Source: an uncultured Mediterraneibacter sp. (GTDB taxonomy: Bacteria; Bacillota; Clostridia; Lachnospirales; Lachnospiraceae). From it: 64,000 bases of DNA. Of the stretch, positions 42,037 through 49,790 are shown one piece after another. The stretch spans positions 36,549 through 100,548 of the forward strand of contig CALWDM010000002.1 in NCBI GenBank assembly GCA_944376695.1, written 5' to 3'. Within the stretch, counting starts at the first letter, position 1, and every line of letters starts with the position of its first letter. The position numbers were made by a program, and so were the translations under genes. A model generated the notes under the pieces. That model did no database searches. It saw only the letters and a list, made by a program, of their open reading frames with translations, and was not told where the DNA came from.

Positions 42037-43529
42037 ATGAAGCATCGGTTAGAATTCAAAAATATATCGAAAAATTTTTCCGGGGTTCCGGCGCTGAGCA
42101 ATATTAGCTTCTCGGTGGAAGGCGGAGAAGTTTTGGCGCTGGTAGGTGAAAATGGCGCGGGGAAATCGACATTGCTGAAAATCCTGAACGGCGACTATCA
42201 GCCGTCCTCCGGGAGTTATCTGCTGGATGGAAAGGAGGAGCATTTTTCGACCCCGCTTGAAGCGATCAATGCGGGAATAGGCCTTATTTATCAGGAAAGA
42301 CAGATGTTTGACGAACTGAGTGTTGCAGAAAATATATTTGTGGGGAGACTTCCCCGGAGGCATGGCATTATAGATTTTGCGGAATTAGAGAATATGGCCG
42401 GAAAATTAATAGAAGAATTTGCACTGCCTGTATCCCCGTCGGAAAAAGTCAAAAACCTGTCAGTCGCTATGCAGCAGATGGTAGAGATCATGAAAGTATA
42501 TTCCAGAAATCCAAAAGTGATCGCATTTGACGAGCCTACCGCATGTCTGTCAGATAAAGAAGCAGAAGTACTTTTCAGACTGATCGGCAAATTACGGACG
42601 CAGGGGCTGGTAGTCATATATGTGTCCCACAGAATGAAGTATTCAGGGTATCAGACAAAATCGTCGTTTTAAAAGACGGAAAATTTGTGGACTGCCATAA
42701 TGCGCGGGAAACAGATGAAGTGAGACTGGTAAATCAAATGGTAGGCAGGGAAGTCAACAGTATGTTCGGGCAGAGCGAAAGAAAAAGAGCGGGGACGCGG
42801 ACAGTACTTTCGGTGGAGAACCTGAACAGCAAGAATTTCCGCAACATCAGTTTTGAAATAAAAGAAGGTGAAATACTGGGCTTTTTCGGTTTGGTGGGCG
42901 CTGGAAGAACGGAGGTGATGAGAGCGATCTTTGGGGCGGACCCAATAGAGTCAGGCAGTATAAAATGGTATGGGAAAACGCAGAAGATCGAATCTACGGA
43001 AGCAGCGATACGATTAGGGATCGCATACTGTTCGGAAGACAGAAAAAACCAGGGGATCATTCCGCTAAGCTCCGTAAAAGATAATATGAGCCTGGTGATT
43101 TTGAAAAAACTGTGCCGGAAGGGATTTGTACAAAAGAAAAAAGAAGAGGAATTTGCTGAAAGCAACATAGACAAATTCAATATAAAAACAAGCTCTGTTC
43201 AAAAAAAGATATATCAGCTCAGCGGCGGAAATCAGCAAAAAGTACTGTTGGCAAGGTGGATGGCGATGGAGCCGAAAGTATTAATACTGGATGAGCCCAC
43301 AAAAGGCATTGACGTAGGCGCCAAGATCGAGATTTACAGGATGATATTTGACATTGCAAATCAGGGAGTGGCGGTTATCGTTGTCTCTTCCGAGCTGCCG
43401 GAGGTAATTGGGCTCAGCGACCGTGTGATCGTTATGAGAAATCAGCAGATCGCCGGTGAAATCAGCCATGAGGAGGCAAATGAAGAAGTGATCTTGAGGC
43501 ATGCAATGTTGGAGAAGGCAGGTGAATAA
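42037..43529 (+). pseudogene. Sugar ABC transporter ATP-binding protein, frameshifted
   Basis: Two halves of a tandem ABC ATPase are in different frames. The first (42037-42672) has Walker A GENGAGKSTLL and KVIAFDEPTACLSDKEAE and ends abnormally after SHRMK. The second (about 42640-43529) resumes as VFRVSDKIVVLKDGK, with GLVGAGRTEVMRAIFG, signature LSGGNQQKVLLARW and LILDEPTKGIDVGAKIEIYR. Joined, they make a protein of about 497 residues, normal for RbsA/XylG-type proteins. The break is at about 42637; a loss of four bases (GAAG) from a tandem GAAGGAAG would explain it. Confidence 0.85.
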
Positions 43530-43685
43530 GGTGAAAGGGAATATAAAAAACAAGGTTTTATCGTCAAGTATGCTGGGACTTATTATTGTTATTATTTTGA
43601 TGGGCATTGTTTTTACTGTATTGAACCCCGGATATATAAGTATGAAAAACCTGATCAATATTTTGACCGCAGCTTCCGGAGGAAA
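43522..43685 (+). pseudogene. Sugar ABC permease, N-terminal remnant
   Basis: GTG 43522 or 43531 starts a permease N-terminus: VLSSSMLGLIIVIILMGIVF, TVLNPGYISMKNLINILTAA, the typical first membrane segment of RbsC-like permeases. The remaining 270 or so residues are missing; the sequence runs directly into a substrate-binding protein fragment. Confidence 0.82.
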
Positions 43686-44113
43686 ATCTGATCCGCGTGG
43701 ACTATGGTTCCGGAAGCACAGACGAAGGTTATAACGCAACAGCTTCCACAATCACTGCACATCCGGAAATTGAGAAATGGATCGTACTTGCGGCGAATGA
43801 CGAGGGAGCTCAGGGAGCCACACGCGCTTTGGAACAGGCTGGGCTTGACAAAGAGGCAGTCGTGGTAGGACTGGGCGGATATCTTGCAAAAGATGAGTTC
43901 AGAAAAGATGATTCCTGCTTTAAAGCATCGGCATATATACAGGCTTCTATAGTGGGTCAGGAATCAGTAAAAGCGCTGTATGAGAATATTGTGAATGACG
44001 TGCCTATTTTTGAGGAGTATAAGGAAGACAAAGATTTTGGCGTATATCCGTTTAGCGCGGTGATGGTCACAGAAGAGAATTTTGAAGAGATTATGGGCGA
44101 CGATGCAAAATAA
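43683..44113 (+). pseudogene. Sugar-binding protein, C-terminal remnant
   Basis: From about 43683, in the +2 frame, the text reads ENLIRVDYGSGSTDEGYNAT, then IEKWIVLAANDEGAQGATRA, EAVVVGLGGYLAKDEFRKDD and YPFSAVMVTEENFEEIMGDD. This is the C-terminal half of a Peripla_BP_4 sugar-binding protein, without signal peptide or N-terminal domain. It was fused to the permease start by deletion of roughly 1.5 kb (inferred from usual sizes). Confidence 0.82.
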
Positions 44114-44194
44114 ATCTGTCTGCCCGGTGATATTTCTGGTATATTATTTTCAGGCAGGTCTGCAGGGAAAATAATATGCAAAGGGGGATATGCT

Positions 44195-45343
44195 GTGAAA
44201 ATTTATAATCCAACTGATATAGGAGACAGAAATAAACTTTCTATTTTGCGTCTGATAAAAAATTATGATGGGATTTCCAGACAGGAGATTTCCAGAAGAC
44301 TGCATTTAAGCGCTCCGGCTGTAAGCAATAACGTGGCGGCTTTGATCGAAAACGGGATCGTGTATGAAAATGGATGCGACGATACCAGCCTGGGAAGAAA
44401 GCCAAAACAGCTTAGCTATAAAGGGGATCTGTATTATGTCATTTCTGTAGAACTGATGCCAAAGAGAGTCCGCGCGGGTATGGCGGATCTGTACGGGGAT
44501 ATCAAATTCTGGGAGGAAAGGGAGATTTCCGTAGAGGACGGAGTAGAGGAAGTCCTGTCCCAGCTGGATACGGTGATAGACAACCTTATGGCAAAGAGAG
44601 AAAGAAATATAGAAATAATTGCTATCGCGGTGGGAGCGCCGGCGCTGACAGGTCAAAATGATTTAAACGATCTGCTTTCTACATATCTGCCTGACTGGAA
44701 AGATGTAAATTTGAAAGAGCATATTTCCCGGAAATATAAGACAGCGGCAATTATTGTAAACGATGTAGAACTGGCTCTGATCGGCGAAAGAGAAAAGGGC
44801 ATCGGTAAAAAGCAGGCCAATATTATCTATATAAAATATGGCGAGGGGTTTGCCGCGCGTGCGATTGTCGACGGATATTTATTAAAAGGAAATAATATGG
44901 CGGCCGGAGAACTGGGATATTATGCAGAGTCTTTGGAACAGCTCTCAGAAGGGTTCCTATGTCCGGGAAGGCTGGAGCAGGAAATATGCAACGATGTCTT
45001 TTCAAGGTATGGGGAGAAGGGAAATCCCTCCGGATTCCTGTCCTGTGTGAGATGCGGAGACAAAGAAGCGAAAGAAGCTGTAAAAAAAATCGTACGGAAA
45101 ATTGCTGTTGTCATTGCAAATTCAGTTTTAATGCTGAATTCTGAGATGGTCATACTGGGCGGAGTATCAGAAATTTTTACGGAAGAAAATCTGGCGGAAA
45201 TAAAAGAAATACTGGAAAAGATATGTCCGTTTGTACCGGAGATCGTTACTTCAAAATTAGGGAGGGACGCATCGATCATCGGCGGCGTTAAAATGGCTCT
45301 GGACTATGCGGAGGAGCAGATCGTTGAGCTGTGGAAATCATAA
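44195..45343 (+). CDS. ROK family transcriptional regulator
   Basis: This 382-residue protein has an N-terminal winged helix (NKLSILRLIKNYDGISRQEI; RRLHLSAPAVSNNVAALIEN) and a ROK sugar-binding domain (VISVELMPKRVRAGMADLYG; IAIAVGAPALTG; EMVILGGVSE). The usual zinc motif CxCGxxGCxE is absent: after AAGELGYY comes FLCPGRLEQEICN. It probably represses the operon until an amino sugar binds. GTG start after AAAGGGGG. It sits between transporter remnants and the AGE gene. Confidence 0.85.
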   Translation: MKIYNPTDIGDRNKLSILRLIKNYDGISRQEISRRLHLSAPAVSNNVAALIENGIVYENGCDDTSLGRKPKQLSYKGDLYYVISVELMPKRVRAGMADLYGDIKFWEEREISVEDGVEEVLSQLDTVIDNLMAKRERNIEIIAIAVGAPALTGQNDLNDLLSTYLPDWKDVNLKEHISRKYKTAAIIVNDVELALIGEREKGIGKKQANIIYIKYGEGFAARAIVDGYLLKGNNMAAGELGYYAESLEQLSEGFLCPGRLEQEICNDVFSRYGEKGNPSGFLSCVRCGDKEAKEAVKKIVRKIAVVIANSVLMLNSEMVILGGVSEIFTEENLAEIKEILEKICPFVPEIVTSKLGRDASIIGGVKMALDYAEEQIVELWKS

Positions 45344-45360
45344 AGACGGGGGAGAGCTGT

Positions 45361-46584
45361 GTGGAACAATTATTAAAAGAGCAGATCGCGCATTATTACG
45401 AAAAGCATATCACGGAAGATATTATGCCATTCTGGGACGAACGGTGTATAGACAAAAGCTGCGGAGGATATCTTACCTGTTTTGACAGAAGGGGAAATCT
45501 GACAGACGATAAAAAATATGTCTGGTTCCAGGGGCGGCAGTTATATATCTATGCTCTTTTGTATAACCGGATCATGAAAAAACCCCAGTGGCTTGAAAAC
45601 GCAAAACACGGCTTTGAATTTCTTAAAAAATACGGGTACGCAGGAAATGGCAGATGGAACTATATTTTGGACCGGAAGGGAAATGTCCTGGAGGGAACGA
45701 TTTCTGTTTTCTCGGACTTCCATGTGCTTCAGGGCATTGCAGAATACCTGAAGACAGAGGAGACACATACCCCTGAGGAGCTGGAATTACTAGAAATATG
45801 TTATGATGCGATGGAGCAGAACATGTTTGACCCGGATTTTAAAGAAATTTATGAAAATACGTGGAGTCCGGTTTTTATATGGCACGATATGTATCTTACC
45901 TGTCTTTCCACAGTAGAAACCTGTACAGAAGTGCTTGGCCTGAAGAGAACAGAGCGGCTGCTCCGGGAGTGTGTGGATAAAATCGAAAACTGGTTTGCGC
46001 GTGACAGCCATAAAGTGATATTTGAAGCCGTGACAAGAAAAAATGAAATATGTCTGGAGACAGGAAAGGGAAGGTTTGTAAATCCCGGGCACATGCATGA
46101 ATCGGCGTGGCTCTGCATGGAAGCGGGAAGGCTCCTGCAGGATGGCGCTGTTTCCGAACGTGGAGTAGAGCTGGCTAAATGGTCGAACCGTGTTGGAAGA
46201 GATAAAAAATATGGCGGGATCATATCGTATACGGATGCGCTTGGGAGAACGCCGGAGCCGATCGACTGGTTTAAGGAAACGGACTCGCTGTGGAATGAGA
46301 AGGTCTGGTGGCCTAATGCAGAAGCGCTTGCGGCTTATGCGCTCGCCTATCGGTATTCAAAAGATGAATACTTCCTGGAAGAATTTCTGGAACAGCATAA
46401 ATATTGCAAGGAGCGGTTTTATGACAAAAAGTATAAAGAGTGGTTTGAACGTCTGGAATACAACGGCGTGATTAAAAACAGTGACAAAGGGACTCCCTGG
46501 AAATGCGCATTTCATCTTGTACGTGCACTGGTGCTTGTAAGAGATTCATTTACAGAACTGGAGGAGGAATCGTGTATTTTTTAG
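45361..46584 (+). CDS. AGE family epimerase (N-acylglucosamine 2-epimerase type)
   Basis: This protein of about 407 residues has an (alpha/alpha)6-barrel pattern: GGYLTCFDRRGNL, KYVWFQGRQLYIYALLYN (VWxQ region), VNPGHMHESAWLCMEAGRL (GHxxE catalytic region), WWPNAEALAAYALAY and GTPWKCAFHLVRALV. AGE enzymes interconvert N-acetylglucosamine/N-acetylmannosamine or hexoses. GTG 45361, 6 nt after GGGGGAG, is preferred over ATG 45331 which overlaps the ROK stop. The following kinase overlaps its end by 13 bp. Confidence 0.88.
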   Translation: MEQLLKEQIAHYYEKHITEDIMPFWDERCIDKSCGGYLTCFDRRGNLTDDKKYVWFQGRQLYIYALLYNRIMKKPQWLENAKHGFEFLKKYGYAGNGRWNYILDRKGNVLEGTISVFSDFHVLQGIAEYLKTEETHTPEELELLEICYDAMEQNMFDPDFKEIYENTWSPVFIWHDMYLTCLSTVETCTEVLGLKRTERLLRECVDKIENWFARDSHKVIFEAVTRKNEICLETGKGRFVNPGHMHESAWLCMEAGRLLQDGAVSERGVELAKWSNRVGRDKKYGGIISYTDALGRTPEPIDWFKETDSLWNEKVWWPNAEALAAYALAYRYSKDEYFLEEFLEQHKYCKERFYDKKYKEWFERLEYNGVIKNSDKGTPWKCAFHLVRALVLVRDSFTELEEESCIF

Positions 46585-47516
46585 GTATTGACGGAGGAGG
46601 AACAAAAACGGATTTCCTCGTACTGGAGGAAACTGGGAAAACGGTGCGGAAGAAACGGATCGGGACGATTTCGTATAAGCATATAGGGTTGGATAAAGTA
46701 GTTCAGCTTTTGAGAGAAAACGTGAAAGAGCTTTTGGACGGGACAGAGGACAATGCTTATATTTGTCTTGCCTTTCCGAATTGGGGCGAATCCGTGGAAA
46801 ATGATAAGGTGTTTTACAACCGTTTAAATGAGATCAGCTCCTGTCCTGTTAAAGTAGTAAACGACAGTACGGCGGGCTGGGCGGGATCGTTAGGGCTTCA
46901 GCCGGGAATCAATCTGGTGGCAGGGACGGGCTCTATCGCGTATGGAAGAAATCAGAAGGGAGAAGAAGCGAGAGCCGGCGGATGGTGCGAACAGTTTTCG
47001 GATGAAGGCTCCTGTTATTGGCTGGGGATGAAGGCTCTCGAACTTTTTTCAAAAGAAAGCGATGGAAGAGCCGCTCAGGGAAAGCTTTTGGAAATATTCC
47101 GCGGATATTTTAAGCTGAAGGAAGACTTTGGCATTATTGACATATTTGAAAGCCAGTATAAAAACGACCGGACTAAAATCGCAGGCCTTCAGGAGCAGCT
47201 GTATAAAGCGGCCATAAATGGAGATAAGGAGGCTGTAAATCTGTATGCATGCGCGGCAAAAGAATTAGCCGGGATCATTAAGGCTGTCTATCAGAAGCTG
47301 GGGTTTCAGGAGGAAATATCTGTTTCTTATTCAGGCGGATTATTTTATGCGGAAGAACTGATCCTGACTCCGCTGCAGGAAAATTTAACGGAATCAGGGA
47401 TCCATTTATGCACGCCTAAATATTCCCCGGTACAGGGGGCGGCTCTTTTAGCGGCATGGGAATACAAAAAAGAACCAGAGTTTATAAATCGGATATTAGA
47501 CGGGATCGAAGGATAA
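46572..47516 (+). CDS. BadF/BadG/BcrA-type N-acetylglucosamine kinase-like protein
   Basis: This 314-residue protein has the ASKHA phosphate motif FLGIDGGGTKTDFLVLE at the start, then VVNDSTAGWAG, VAGTGSIAYGRN and VSYSGGLFYAEE. It probably phosphorylates GlcNAc or a related hexosamine after the epimerase step. GTG 46572, 4 nt after GAGGAGG, is inside the AGE gene end (13 bp overlap), so the two are coupled. The longer frame from 46503 has no ribosome site. Confidence 0.87.
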   Translation: MYFLGIDGGGTKTDFLVLEETGKTVRKKRIGTISYKHIGLDKVVQLLRENVKELLDGTEDNAYICLAFPNWGESVENDKVFYNRLNEISSCPVKVVNDSTAGWAGSLGLQPGINLVAGTGSIAYGRNQKGEEARAGGWCEQFSDEGSCYWLGMKALELFSKESDGRAAQGKLLEIFRGYFKLKEDFGIIDIFESQYKNDRTKIAGLQEQLYKAAINGDKEAVNLYACAAKELAGIIKAVYQKLGFQEEISVSYSGGLFYAEELILTPLQENLTESGIHLCTPKYSPVQGAALLAAWEYKKEPEFINRILDGIEG

Positions 47517-47531
47517 GACAGATCGTTTTAT

Positions 47532-47592
47532 TCATAAAAACGGAGCGGCTGCTTTGGAAGAAAATCTTCCTGTTTTGCAGCCGCTCCATTTG
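47532..47592. terminator. Bidirectional terminator between kinase and histidine kinase genes
   Basis: GGAGCGGCTGC (47532-47542) pairs with GCAGCCGCTCC (47577-47587), with an inner GGAAG/CTTCC stem. The minus side has a T-rich GTTTTTATG. Confidence 0.85.
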
Positions 47593-49014
47593 TTATCCCG
47601 CGCGGCTCAGGGAGAAGATAAATTCTGTGCCTACGCCCTCCGTACTGATCACATTGATATTTTCATTATGCGCCTGGATGACCTCTTTTACGATGGAGAG
47701 GCCGAGCCCGGTGCCTTTTTTGTCCTTTCCGCGGGAAAGGTCGGATTTGTAAAAACGCTCCCAGATCTTGTTCAGTTCTTTTCTGGGGATCCCGATCCCG
47801 TGGTCCTTCACGGAAATAAAGGCTTTTTCATTTTTCAAGGTCACTTCCACGGTGACGGAAGAATCATTTTCACTGAACTTGATCGCATTGTCGATCAGAT
47901 TGTAGAGTACCTGCTGGATCTTCTGTCTGTCTGCGTACACGCGGACAATGCCCGGCATGAGCAGAAGTTCGATGGAAATGTGCTTCGGAGTGCAGACTGC
48001 CTCAAACGATGCCGCGGTCTTTTTAATGACCTCCTGGATGTCAAACTCTGCTTTGGAGAGAAGGAGCTCCTTTGTGTCGAATTCATTCAGCGTCAGCAGG
48101 TCTCTTGTCAGGTCTGTGAGGCGTTCTGTCTCAAAAAGGATGATATTCAGATATTTCCCATACATTTCCGGGGGGATCGTGCCGTCTGCCATTGCCTCTG
48201 CATACCCTTTGATCGAGGTGAGCGGGGAGCGGAAGTCGTGGGATACATTTGCCACGATTTTTTTCTGGTAGTCATCCATATCTTTGAGCTGCGCAGCCAT
48301 ATAATTCAGGGAGGCGGATAAGTATCCCACCTCGTCGTGCGCGGTGACGGGGATCTCGTAGTCAAGATTGCCGCGGGCATACTGCTGGGCTGCTTCTGAT
48401 ATTTTCTTTACAGGACGGTACACGATGAAGTGGACGCCGAGAAGAAAGATAAATGACAGCAGATAGATGACCGCAAGGCTGATATATACGGGGAACATTA
48501 CTGCCCCGCATCGCAGCTCGATATTCTCTGCCGGACTGTGGATCAGCAGGTAGCCTTTTGTAAAAAAGCCTTCCGTGACAGGAGCCATTACCGTGATAAC
48601 ATCCTCATCGAAGTATCCGTGGTAAGTGCCGGAGATGTACTGGTTTCCGCCAGACTCAGCGGGATCGAAATCCTCGATCGCTTCAGGGGCGGAAGTGTTT
48701 TCAATATTTGACGAGGTGATCATTGTGCCCGTGCTGTCCACAAACCACAGGGATGCGTCCAGGTACAGGCGCATGGCCGCCAGCTGTGCCTGGACCGCAT
48801 CGATCGACGAGCCGCCGGCGGCGGAAGAATCGGAAAAATAAGAGGGAAGATAATCGCTTGCGATCAGCGTGGCTTCCCGGTACAGTGTCTGGGAAGTGTC
48901 CTCCATAAGCCGGTCCTCCACCAGCTGCGTTGTGAGCGTGGCAGTCGTGAACAGGCACAGAAAGCCGAATATGATATACAGCGCGATAAATTTCAGGTGA
49001 AGCATACTCTTCAT
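47593..49014 (-). CDS. Sensor histidine kinase (HAMP-HisKA-HATPase)
   Basis: This 473-residue protein has an N-terminal membrane helix (about 7-27), an extracytoplasmic domain (about 28-165), a second helix (about 172-195), HAMP (FIVYRPVKKISEAAQQYARG), HisKA with the phosphoacceptor in NVSHDFRSPLTSIKGYAEAM, and HATPase_c (LYNLIDNAIKFSEND; DHGIGIPRKELNKIWERFYK; GTGLGLSIVKEVIQAH). It pairs with the response regulator upstream on the same strand, 17 bp away. Signal is unknown. Confidence 0.93.
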   Translation of the reverse strand: MKSMLHLKFIALYIIFGFLCLFTTATLTTQLVEDRLMEDTSQTLYREATLIASDYLPSYFSDSSAAGGSSIDAVQAQLAAMRLYLDASLWFVDSTGTMITSSNIENTSAPEAIEDFDPAESGGNQYISGTYHGYFDEDVITVMAPVTEGFFTKGYLLIHSPAENIELRCGAVMFPVYISLAVIYLLSFIFLLGVHFIVYRPVKKISEAAQQYARGNLDYEIPVTAHDEVGYLSASLNYMAAQLKDMDDYQKKIVANVSHDFRSPLTSIKGYAEAMADGTIPPEMYGKYLNIILFETERLTDLTRDLLTLNEFDTKELLLSKAEFDIQEVIKKTAASFEAVCTPKHISIELLLMPGIVRVYADRQKIQQVLYNLIDNAIKFSENDSSVTVEVTLKNEKAFISVKDHGIGIPRKELNKIWERFYKSDLSRGKDKKGTGLGLSIVKEVIQAHNENINVISTEGVGTEFIFSLSRAG

Positions 49015-49031
49015 GACAATTTCTCCGTAAG

Positions 49032-49733
49032 TTACCTGGTCTCAAATTTGTATCCGATGCCCCAGACAGTACTGATGCTCCACTGGGGGTGATCTTTGAT
49101 CTTTTCGCGGAGACGCTTGATATGGACGTCCACGGTCCTCGTGTCGCCGATATACTCGTATCCCCAGATGCGGTCCAGGAGCTGCTCTCTTGTAAACACC
49201 TGGTTCGGGGAGGCGGCGAGACAGTAGAGGAGCTCCAGCTCTTTCGGCGGCATTTCGATATGCTGTCCGTCACAGGTGACAGAATAGTTGGTAAGATTTA
49301 TAGTGATACCCTCGTATTCTACGCATTTTGCTTTCTCCTCATTTGCTGATTCAGTTCTCGCGGGCTGGTACCGCCTCAGCACAGCGCGTACGCGGGCAAC
49401 CATTTCTTTCGAGTCAAAAGGCTTCATAATATAATCGTCCGCGCCGAGCTCCAGCCCAAGTACCTTGTCGAATACCTCCCCTTTTGCGGAGAGCATAATA
49501 ACAGGGGTAGAGGAACGGGCCCGGATCTCCCGGCACACCTGGTAGCCGTCGATGCCGGGCAGCATCAGGTCCAGCAGGACCAGATTGGGCTGGTAGCTGT
49601 CAAATGCGGTGAGGGCATCCTCGCCATTATATACAATTTTTGTGTCAAAACATTCTTTTGTGAGATAGAGCGAGATAAGCTCCGCGATATTTTCATCGTC
49701 GTCTACAATAAGGATCTTCTGTTTTCCGATCAT
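49032..49733 (-). CDS. OmpR/PhoB-type response regulator
   Basis: This 233-residue protein has a receiver domain with acidic pocket (ILIVDDDENIAELISLYL), phosphoacceptor NLVLLDLMLPGIDGYQV and the switch MLSAKGE, then KPFDSKEMVARVRAVLRRY. The winged-helix effector has LELLYCLAASPNQVFTREQL, DRIWGYEYIGDTRTVDVHIK and VWGIGYKFE. It lies 17 bp before the histidine kinase. A perfect palindrome is just upstream of its start. Confidence 0.94.
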   Translation of the reverse strand: MIGKQKILIVDDDENIAELISLYLTKECFDTKIVYNGEDALTAFDSYQPNLVLLDLMLPGIDGYQVCREIRARSSTPVIMLSAKGEVFDKVLGLELGADDYIMKPFDSKEMVARVRAVLRRYQPARTESANEEKAKCVEYEGITINLTNYSVTCDGQHIEMPPKELELLYCLAASPNQVFTREQLLDRIWGYEYIGDTRTVDVHIKRLREKIKDHPQWSISTVWGIGYKFETR

Positions 49734-49748
49734 GCTGGTACCTCCTAA

Positions 49749-49765
49749 AAGGGGTCAGACCCCTT
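49749..49765. repeat. Perfect 17-bp palindrome AAGGGGTCAGACCCCTT
   Basis: Eight-base arms around one base lie between mutS2 and the response regulator, only a few bases before the latter's AGGAGGT. It could be a small hairpin after mutS2, an operator or a REP-like element. Confidence 0.6.
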
Positions 49766-49790
49766 GCACAAATTATATTTCCAAATTAAT

